Shown: positions 57,808 to 64,000 of the stretch, in pieces
Numbering within the stretch: the first letter of the stretch is position 1
Layout of the letters: each line of letters opens with the position of its first letter
NCBI RefSeq assembly: GCF_004208535.1
Contig: NZ_SGIS01000021.1
Span: forward strand, 1 to 64,000
From: Sphingomonas populi
GTDB lineage: Bacteria; Pseudomonadota; Alphaproteobacteria; Sphingomonadales; Sphingomonadaceae
Direction: 5' to 3'
DNA length: 64,000 nucleotides
Program-made: the position numbers and the translations under genes
The notes under the pieces: generated by a model
What the model was told of the DNA's origin: nothing
The model's database searches: none
The model's input: the letters and a program-made list of their open reading frames with translations, nothing else

Positions 57808-59085
57808 CTATGCTTGACGTTCCAGCCCCGCCTCCAGCTCATCAAGCGTCTTGCCCTCGTTGCGTGGTGCCCAGATCATCCCGACGGCGCCGCTGATGAC
57901 GAGGAAGCCGGTCAGGATCCACGCCAGCGTGTGAAAGCCGGTCGCGGTCAGCACCGGCACGAAGAACGACCAGAAGCCGAGCGAAATCCGCACCACCGCG
58001 AACATCACGCCTTGCGCGGTGCTGCGCAGCAGCGTCGGGAACAGTTCCGAACTCCAGAGCTGGAAGAAGGATTGCGCGCCGAAGCCCTGGCCGATCGCCA
58101 TCATCAGCACATGGACGATCGCGACCGGCAACGTCAGCGGGAAGATCGCGAGCAGCGACATGCCGACGATCTGGATGATCGCCGAGGCGGCAAACAGCTT
58201 GCGCTGGTTCACCTTGTCGGCGAGCGGCATGAAGATGAACGCAATCGAGAGCATGCCGACGCCGAAGCTCAGCATCTGGATCATCACCGATGTCGCCTGA
58301 GTCTGCGCGCCAACGGTGCGCAGGATGTAGGGAAAGAAGAAGCCGTTGGTGCCGGCCCACAGGTTCCAGAACAGATACATTCCGGTCAGGAACGCCATAC
58401 CGCCGATATAGCGCGGCTTGAGCAGATCGCGCAGGCCGGTGCGCTGCGTCGCGGCCACGGTCTTCTCGGCGGCCTGCGCCTCAAGCCAGTGGGTGGATTC
58501 GTGCATGCTCGATCGCAGGAAGGTCAGCGCCACCGCCAGAATGGCGAGGTGCGCGAACACCAGTCGCGCGCCGAGCAGGCCGAGCGGCGCGAGGACCAGG
58601 AACAGCCCCAGCACCACGACCGGGCCGAGATACCATAAGACCTGCGCGACGCCGCTGTGCTTGCCGCGCTCGCGCTCGGGCGCAATCTCGGCGATCAGCG
58701 ACCAGGAGGCGGGGATGTCCGCGCCGACCGCGAGACCGACGAGGAAGAAGCCGAGCACGATCATCCACGGGCTTACCGCGAACACCAGCCAGCACATGCC
58801 GAACGCGTAGAACAGCATATCGTACTGGTAAATCTTCTTGCGGCCGAACGTGTCGCACAGCCGCCCGCCGATCATCGCGCCCAGCCCCGCCGAGATCGCA
58901 TTGGGGCCAAGCGCGGCGATTACGCCGACGAAGCTCGGGCTGAGTTTGTACGCTTCCATCCACAACGCCAGCGCGACCCCGCCCGCGACGATCGATCCGG
59001 CATCGATGTAATTGGCGAGTCCGGCGAGGATCGTGTTCTTCCAGTCGGTGCGGGTCGAACCGGGCTGGGCGGCGCTGTGCGGCAA
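57808..59085 (-). CDS. MFS transporter, sugar/organic acid type
   Basis: This 425-residue, 12-helix transporter has motif A-like GGRLCDTFGRKKIYQYDMLF, PASWSLIAEIAPERERGKHS and a second-half FQLWSSELFPTLLRSTAQGV. This layout fits the sugar porter and related MFS groups. The substrate cannot be fixed. The neighbouring glycosidase and GH42 genes suggest an oligosaccharide or sugar. It diverges from the exported glycosidase gene. The 177-bp gap to the kpsS-like gene shows nothing I can identify. Confidence 0.87.
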   Translation of the reverse strand: MPHSAAQPGSTRTDWKNTILAGLANYIDAGSIVAGGVALALWMEAYKLSPSFVGVIAALGPNAISAGLGAMIGGRLCDTFGRKKIYQYDMLFYAFGMCWLVFAVSPWMIVLGFFLVGLAVGADIPASWSLIAEIAPERERGKHSGVAQVLWYLGPVVVLGLFLVLAPLGLLGARLVFAHLAILAVALTFLRSSMHESTHWLEAQAAEKTVAATQRTGLRDLLKPRYIGGMAFLTGMYLFWNLWAGTNGFFFPYILRTVGAQTQATSVMIQMLSFGVGMLSIAFIFMPLADKVNQRKLFAASAIIQIVGMSLLAIFPLTLPVAIVHVLMMAIGQGFGAQSFFQLWSSELFPTLLRSTAQGVMFAVVRISLGFWSFFVPVLTATGFHTLAWILTGFLVISGAVGMIWAPRNEGKTLDELEAGLERQA

Positions 59086-59281
59086 AACATTCTCTCCCGA
59101 TGCGTGGCGCGTTCCTGTCTCTTGGCGGCAGGGCTTGTGCTACGCGGTCACCGTATCGCCCCGCCCCGGAGGGGGCAAGGACTTTGGCTTCGAATATCGG
59201 CGATAAACTTTCGAAAATAAGAATATATTGACGAAAAAGATTTCGAATGCTTTCGTTTCACAAAGAGACGAGGAGGATGGC

Positions 59282-60853
59282 TTGACCGTATCGCGACGCA
59301 CGATCTTGACCGGCACGTTGGCTGCCGGTGTGGTCGCGGCCGGCCCGGCGCTGGCCGCGCCTGCCACCCAGGTCGAGCGCTGGGGCGTGTTCGAAATCGC
59401 GATGCCTGGCCCGGCGCAGGGCAATCCGTTCGACGACGTGTGCGTCGCCGCTGTGTTCGAATGCGACGGGCGGCACGTCCGCGTGCCCGGCTTCTACGAT
59501 GGTGACGGCACCTACCGCATCCGTTTCAGCCCCGACGCGATGGGGCAGTGGCGCTGGCGATCGGAAAGCAATGTCGCATCGCTCGACGGGCGGACCGGAG
59601 CGTTCCGCTGCGGTCTGCCGGGCAAAGCCAATCGCGGCCCGGTGCGGGTAACGCGCGACGGCTTCCACTTCGCCTACGCGGATGGCACCCCGTACCGCCA
59701 GATCGGCACCACCAGTTATAGCTGGGCGCTGCAATCCGATGCGAAATGCGCCGAGACGCTGGCGACGCTCGCGGCAGCACCGTTCAACAAGATGCGGATG
59801 CTGGTGTTTCCCAACGTGCCGTCGGTCGCGACCGATCCGTTCGTCCGTACCGGAGCGGGGCCGCGCGACTGGGACGCCGCGCGCTTCGATCCCGCCTATT
59901 TCCGCCGTTATGAGGATCGGCTGCGCAAGCTTGGCGAGCTCGGTATCGAGGCCGACGTCATCCTGTTCCATCCCTATGACGTGAAGCGCGGCTATTCGGA
60001 CATGCGCCGCGCCGATGACGAACGCTACGTCCGCTATGTCGCCGCGCGGTTCGGCGCCTTCCGCAATGTCTGGTGGTCGATGGCGAACGAATATGACGAC
60101 GTGAAGAGCAAGAGCGACGCCGACTGGGATCATCTGTTTCAGGTGCTGCAAGCCGCCGATCCGCACGACCGGCTGCGCTCGATCCACCAGATCAAACGCT
60201 ATTACGATCATCGCAAGCCGTGGATCACCCATGCGAGCGTGCAGAATGGCCATGCCGTGCTGGACGATGGCCGCGCCGAGCTTCACCGCGCGATGACTGA
60301 GAAGCCGGTGATCTTCGACGAGGTCTGCTATGAAGGCGATATCGCCAAGCGGTGGGGCAATCTCTCCGCGCAAGGGCTGGTCGAACGCTTCTGGTGGGGC
60401 ACGATCGGCGGCACTTACGTTGGCCATAGCGAGACCTTCGCGAGCGATCACAACGCCGATTTCTCCTGGCTGGGGCAGGGCGGCACGTTGCGCGGCGCGA
60501 GCGCGCCGCGGCTCGCGTTTCTGCGCCGCATTCTCGACGACGGGCCGGTGCCGGGGATCGACCCGATCCAGACCTGGTGGGGTTACCGGCTCGGCGGGCG
60601 CGAGCACGACTATTATCTGCGCTATTTCGGGGCGGATAGCCCAAGCGAATGGCCGGTCGTCCTGCCGGGGAAGGGCGCGGAGGCCTTGCGCAGCTATCGC
60701 GCTGACATCATCGATACGTGGAACATGACGATCACCCCGGCGGGTAGCTTCACGATGGCGCAGATGAACGAGTACGACGTCCACGATCCCGCGCGGCCGA
60801 CACTCGCGCTGCCCGGCAGACCGTGGATCGCGGTGCGATTGGTGCGGACGTGA
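59282..60853 (+). CDS. Tat-exported DUF5060/DUF4038 glycoside hydrolase-like protein
   Basis: The 523-residue product starts at TTG with AGGAGG five bases upstream. A twin-arginine signal (SRRTILTGTLAAGVVAAGPA) directs folded export. An N-terminal beta-sandwich (DUF5060: WGVFEIAMPGPAQGNPFDDV, GQWRWRSES) precedes a TIM-barrel (DUF4038-type: FNKMRMLVFPNVPS, ADVILFHPYDVKRGYSD, NVWWSMANEYDDV with an acidic pair, KPVIFDEVCYEGD with the second glutamate). A C-terminal sandwich follows. It is probably a glycosidase on plant or microbial polysaccharide; specificity is unknown. It overlaps the next gene as GTGA. Confidence 0.85.
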   Translation: MTVSRRTILTGTLAAGVVAAGPALAAPATQVERWGVFEIAMPGPAQGNPFDDVCVAAVFECDGRHVRVPGFYDGDGTYRIRFSPDAMGQWRWRSESNVASLDGRTGAFRCGLPGKANRGPVRVTRDGFHFAYADGTPYRQIGTTSYSWALQSDAKCAETLATLAAAPFNKMRMLVFPNVPSVATDPFVRTGAGPRDWDAARFDPAYFRRYEDRLRKLGELGIEADVILFHPYDVKRGYSDMRRADDERYVRYVAARFGAFRNVWWSMANEYDDVKSKSDADWDHLFQVLQAADPHDRLRSIHQIKRYYDHRKPWITHASVQNGHAVLDDGRAELHRAMTEKPVIFDEVCYEGDIAKRWGNLSAQGLVERFWWGTIGGTYVGHSETFASDHNADFSWLGQGGTLRGASAPRLAFLRRILDDGPVPGIDPIQTWWGYRLGGREHDYYLRYFGADSPSEWPVVLPGKGAEALRSYRADIIDTWNMTITPAGSFTMAQMNEYDVHDPARPTLALPGRPWIAVRLVRT

Positions 60854-62520
60854 GCGACGCCCTGCTTGGCGCCTTGCGTCGCGTGGTCGGCGGCGGCCAT
60901 GTGCTGACCGGCGATGCCGAGACGCACCGCTTCCGCACCGGCTATCGCTTCGGCACCGGGCCGGTGCTCGCGGTGGTGCGGCCGGGGTCGCTGGTCGAGC
61001 TGTGGCGAGTGGCGCAGGCGGTGGTCGAGGCGGGCGCGATCCTGATCCCGCAGGCGAGCAACACCGGCCTTACCGGCGGATCGACACCCGATGGCGACGG
61101 CTATGATCGCCCGATCGTGATCGTCTCGATGCGGCGCATTGCCGGCGTGCATCTTGTGCAAGGCGGCGAGCAGGTGGTGTGCCTGCCCGGTGCGACGCTC
61201 GACGTGCTCGAACGGACGCTCGCCCCGCTCGGGCGCGAGCCGCATTCGGTGATCGGCTCGTCATGCATCGGCGCCTCGGTGCTTGGCGGGGTGTGCAACA
61301 GCTCGGGTGGCGCGCTGGTGCGGCGCGGGCCGGCGTTCACCGAACTGGCGCTGTACGCGCGCGTCGATGCGGACGGGCGGCTCGAACTGGTCAACCATCT
61401 GGGCGTGGAGCTCGGCGACACGCCGGAGGACATTCTGACCCGTCTCGAGCGCGGCGCGTTCGCCGAGGTGCGGGAGGGGGGGCGTGCCTCCGACCATGAG
61501 TACGCGCACCATGTCCGCGCGGTCGATGCCGAAACGCCGGCGCGCTTCAACGCCGATCCGGGGCGGCTGTTCGAGGCGTCGGGTTCGGGGGGGCATGTCG
61601 TGGTGTTCGCGGTGCGGCTCGATACGTTTCCGAAGGAAGCCGGCACCGAGGTGTTCTACATCGGTTCGAACGACCCCGCCGATCTGACGCGGCTGCGGCG
61701 CGAGATGTTGGCGGGCGATCTGCCGTTGCCGATCGCTGCCGAATATCTCCACCGTGACGCCTTCGTGCTGACCGAGCGTTATGGCCGCGACACCTTTCTC
61801 GCCATCCGCTATCTCGGCACGGCGCGCTTGCCGGCGCTGTTCCGCTGGAAGGACCGCGTCGATGGCTGGTTCCGCCGGCTTGGCTTGCGCGATGTCGCGG
61901 ACAAGGTGCTGCAGGCGGCGACCCGGCTCGGCCCGAGCCATCTGCCCAAGCGGCTGACCGACTATCGCGATCGGTTCGAGCATCATCTGATGCTGCGCGT
62001 CGCCAGCGCCGATGCTGGCCCGACCGAGGCGCTGCTCGTGCGGGTGCTTGGGCAAGGGCAGGGCGCGTTCTTCCGTTGCGACAAGGCCGAGGGCGATGCG
62101 GCGTTCATGCACCGCTTCGCCGCAGCGGGAGCGGCGGTGCGCTATCGCACGGTGCATGCGCGCGAGGTGGCGGATATTGTCGCGCTCGACATCGCGCTGC
62201 GCCGCAACGACACCGACTGGTTCGAGACGCTGCCGCCCGAGCTGGACGCGGCCATCGCGCATAAATTCTATTACGGGCACTTCTTCTGCCACGTCTTCCA
62301 TCAGGATTACGTGATCCGCAAAGGCCATGATCCGCTCGCGATCGAGCATCGCATGTGGGCGTTGCTCGATGCGCGCGGCGCGGAATATCCGGCGGAGCAC
62401 AATGTCGGCCACCTCTATCCAGCCAAGCCGGCGCTCGCCGAGCATTACCGCGCGCTCGATCCGACCAACAGCTTCAACCCCGGCATCGGCCAGACCTCGA
62501 AGCGGGCGCACTGGGGCTAG
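60850..62520 (+). CDS. dld: Quinone-dependent D-lactate dehydrogenase
   Basis: This 556-residue FAD enzyme oxidises D-lactate and feeds electrons to the quinone pool. The FAD-binding domain has ASNTGLTGGSTPDGDGYDRP, CLPGATLDVLE and SSCIGASVLGGVCNSSGGAL. The membrane-associated Dld-type C-terminal domain has HDAF/HRDAFVLTERYGRDTF and HFFCHVFHQDYVIRKG, with PAEHNVGHLYPAK near the end. GTG at 60850 overlaps the stop of the glycosidase gene. The pairing of a secreted glycosidase with a lactate dehydrogenase is unusual and suggests a shared carbon-use regulon. Confidence 0.92.
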   Translation: MSDALLGALRRVVGGGHVLTGDAETHRFRTGYRFGTGPVLAVVRPGSLVELWRVAQAVVEAGAILIPQASNTGLTGGSTPDGDGYDRPIVIVSMRRIAGVHLVQGGEQVVCLPGATLDVLERTLAPLGREPHSVIGSSCIGASVLGGVCNSSGGALVRRGPAFTELALYARVDADGRLELVNHLGVELGDTPEDILTRLERGAFAEVREGGRASDHEYAHHVRAVDAETPARFNADPGRLFEASGSGGHVVVFAVRLDTFPKEAGTEVFYIGSNDPADLTRLRREMLAGDLPLPIAAEYLHRDAFVLTERYGRDTFLAIRYLGTARLPALFRWKDRVDGWFRRLGLRDVADKVLQAATRLGPSHLPKRLTDYRDRFEHHLMLRVASADAGPTEALLVRVLGQGQGAFFRCDKAEGDAAFMHRFAAAGAAVRYRTVHAREVADIVALDIALRRNDTDWFETLPPELDAAIAHKFYYGHFFCHVFHQDYVIRKGHDPLAIEHRMWALLDARGAEYPAEHNVGHLYPAKPALAEHYRALDPTNSFNPGIGQTSKRAHWG

Positions 62521-62536
62521 ATGTATATGACTGGCT

Positions 62537-62620
62537 CTACTGGGGGCCTTCGCCGAAATACTTCCACGGCCGTGTGCCGTAGATCGCCTCGCCATTGACC
62601 TTGAGCCACGCGGGCGCGGA
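62537..62620 (-). pseudogene. C-terminal remnant of a GH29 alpha-L-fucosidase
   Basis: Directly after the GH42 stop codon, in the same frame, 27 codons read SAPAWLKVNGEAIYGTRPWK followed by YFGEGPQ and TAG. WLKVNGEAIYGTRPW is a hallmark near the C-terminal end of GH29 fucosidases. Just before it an ATG overlaps the GH42 stop (ATGATCC), as would the start of a coupled downstream gene, but in another frame. This fits an internal deletion that removed nearly all of a fucosidase gene. Confidence 0.75.
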
Positions 62621-64000
62621 TCATCGCTTTCCTCCGGTTTGCAGCACCGCGACGCCCTCGGGCGCGAGGTCGACTGCCTGAAGGGTGCCGCCGTTCAGGA
62701 TGTCGGTCATCGTCGTGGGCAAAGCGACATGCTGCGGCGCGCGGCCGTGGTTGATGAGGATGGCGACGCGGCGTCCGTCGCCCTCGCGGGTCATCAGTTC
62801 GACGTCGGCGGGCACCGCGAAATCGCGGACAACCTTGGCGTCGGCGAGTGCCTGATCGAGCAGCTTGCCGGTCACCGCCTTGTCGAACAAAGCCCCGTAA
62901 TAGGTGATGCTGCCCTTGCCGACCTGCCGCGTGATCGCGGCCGGGTGGTCGTCGAGCCAGCCGTTCGCCTTGCCATAGCGGAGCAGTACCTTGGCGTCGG
63001 GCGTCTTGGCGACGAGATCCTCGGCCCACACGCTCGCGGTGCCGCCATCGACCGCGACGCTTTCGTCAAGCGCGTAGAATTGCTCGACCTGCCCGCCGAG
63101 CAGATCGGCGAGCGGGCCGGGCTGGCGGGTCGTGTCGAGCCGGTTGAATTCGTCCTTGAGGCCGGAGCGCGGCCCGAGGATCAAATGCCCGCCGCCGCGC
63201 ACATACTCGGCGAGGTGGCGCGCGAGGGCATCCGGGATCACGTTGAGGCTCGGCGCGACCACCAGCTTGTAGCGGGTCAGCGGCGCCGCTGCGGCGACGA
63301 CGTCGACCGCGCCCAGCGCGTTCTTCAAAGGCCGATAATAGTCGAGCAGCACGCCGATCTGGTCATATTCCTTGGTGAGCGGCTGAAAATCGATCGCCCA
63401 GCGGCTGTCGTAATCCTGCAGGATCGCGACCTTGGCATTGGGCGAGGTGCCGGCCAGCGCCGGCGATGCCTTGGCGAAATCCGCACCGATCCGCGCCACC
63501 TCGGCATAGATTGGCAGCGGCGTGCCGTCCGGGCCGATCAGCGAACCGTGCAGCGTCTCCTGCCCGTTGAGCGCGTTGCGCCACTGCCAGAACAGCACCG
63601 CATCAGCGCCGTGGCCGACCGTCTGCCACGCCAGCGCGCGGGTCTCGCCCGGATAGAGCATGTTGCTGACCGGCGCCCAGTTCACGAAGCCGGGCTGAGT
63701 CTCCATCACCCAAAAATTCTGCCGCTTCCAGCCGCGCACCAGATCGTTGACCGCGCCGTTGCGATACGCGTCGAGGTGGCCGGTGCCGACGTAATCGTCC
63801 CACGAGGCGACATCTAGGCCGGTGTTGATGGCGTAGCGGTCGAACCGATTGGCCCAGCCGAGGCCGCCGAGGTTGGTGGTGATGAACACGCGCGCCGGCA
63901 GCTTGGCGCGCAGCACATCCGCCTGATTGCCCTGGAACGCGACCCATTGATCGGTGATGAAGCGCTTGAGATCGAGCATCAGCCCGGGGTTGTTGATGCC
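62621..64000 (-). CDS. GH42-type beta-galactosidase, 5' part beyond window
   Basis: This is the C-terminal ~460 residues of a glycoside hydrolase family 42 enzyme; the frame stays open to the window end (GINNPGLMLDLKRF). Visible parts are FITTNLGGLGWANRFDRYA, the nucleophile region QNFWVMETQPGFVNWAP, VLFWQWRNALNGQETLHGSL, the trimerisation domain (LVVAPSLNVIPDALARHLAE, GGGHLILGPRSGLKDEF) and a C-terminal beta domain. GH42 enzymes cleave beta-galactosides in oligosaccharides. Its stop is followed by a fucosidase remnant, suggesting a former two-enzyme operon for fucosylated galactans. Confidence 0.88.
   Translation of the reverse strand, partial: GINNPGLMLDLKRFITDQWVAFQGNQADVLRAKLPARVFITTNLGGLGWANRFDRYAINTGLDVASWDDYVGTGHLDAYRNGAVNDLVRGWKRQNFWVMETQPGFVNWAPVSNMLYPGETRALAWQTVGHGADAVLFWQWRNALNGQETLHGSLIGPDGTPLPIYAEVARIGADFAKASPALAGTSPNAKVAILQDYDSRWAIDFQPLTKEYDQIGVLLDYYRPLKNALGAVDVVAAAAPLTRYKLVVAPSLNVIPDALARHLAEYVRGGGHLILGPRSGLKDEFNRLDTTRQPGPLADLLGGQVEQFYALDESVAVDGGTASVWAEDLVAKTPDAKVLLRYGKANGWLDDHPAAITRQVGKGSITYYGALFDKAVTGKLLDQALADAKVVRDFAVPADVELMTREGDGRRVAILINHGRAPQHVALPTTMTDILNGGTLQAVDLAPEGVAVLQTGGKR

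Overview
The window looks like a chromosomal segment of a GC-rich alphaproteobacterium, most likely a sphingomonad (Sphingomonas or a close relative). Supporting points are the very high G+C, a circularly permuted two-piece tmRNA with an ANDN-type tag, a PutA without an N-terminal DNA-binding domain beside a divergent Lrp-type regulator, and palindromic intergenic repeats built around the core TTCGTCCCGAGCGAAGTCGA. The species call is inference; no rRNA or marker phylogeny is available here.

Layout. Positions 1-12 kb are housekeeping: hisZ with a small DUF559 nuclease gene, serC-serA behind a likely serC-type leader RNA, an extensin-like lipoprotein, a LOG-family protein, a membrane-anchored cytochrome c, pheA, and a translationally coupled mutY / serine hydrolase / nudC operon. 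Positions 11.8-19.2 kb hold DUF721, two tandem DsbA-like proteins, smc, a PAS-fold protein, a hemerythrin, ssrA (tmRNA) and an Rrf2 regulator. Positions 19.3-31 kb hold Nudix-TPM-TPM-LemA, mscL, an NDUFS4-like subunit, hrpB (with an intergenic repeat inserted in frame), a CDF metal exporter, tRNA-Gln(UUG), ilvE with a divergent MarR regulator, and a DHA2-type exporter. Positions 31-35.3 kb hold putA and its Lrp-type regulator.

From 35.4 to 37.7 kb there is an A+T-richer accessory islet with two unrecognised small genes and two toxin-antitoxin modules whose control regions share half-sites. Positions 37.9-46.4 kb form a purine-acquisition locus: NCS2 permease, 8-oxoguanine deaminase, periplasmic nucleoside-binding NUP protein, TonB-dependent receptor, divergent LysR regulator and a purine-type phosphoribosyltransferase. 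Together these suggest import of purines across both membranes, deamination and salvage.

Positions 46.8-57.6 kb form a Kdo/capsule locus: kdsA, kdsD, a divergent kdsB-like gene, a histidine-phosphatase homologue lacking its second histidine, kpsC-like and kpsS-like genes, a GT4 glycosyltransferase, a fatty-acid-hydroxylase-fold membrane enzyme, an SDR and an LtaS-like sulfatase-fold membrane enzyme. This fits synthesis of a poly-Kdo-linked surface glycan; no export genes (kpsMTED type) are in view. Positions 57.8-64 kb form a carbohydrate locus: MFS transporter, Tat-exported DUF5060 glycosidase, FAD lactate dehydrogenase, and a GH42 beta-galactosidase cut by the window edge and followed by the last codons of a deleted alpha-L-fucosidase.

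At least five families of palindromic repeats (called A to E here) sit between genes, sometimes inside operons and twice inside reading frames. The least explained observations are the family E repeats bracketing the DUF559 nuclease gene and interrupting hrpB, the paired toxin-antitoxin islet, and the unusual enzymes of the Kdo locus.
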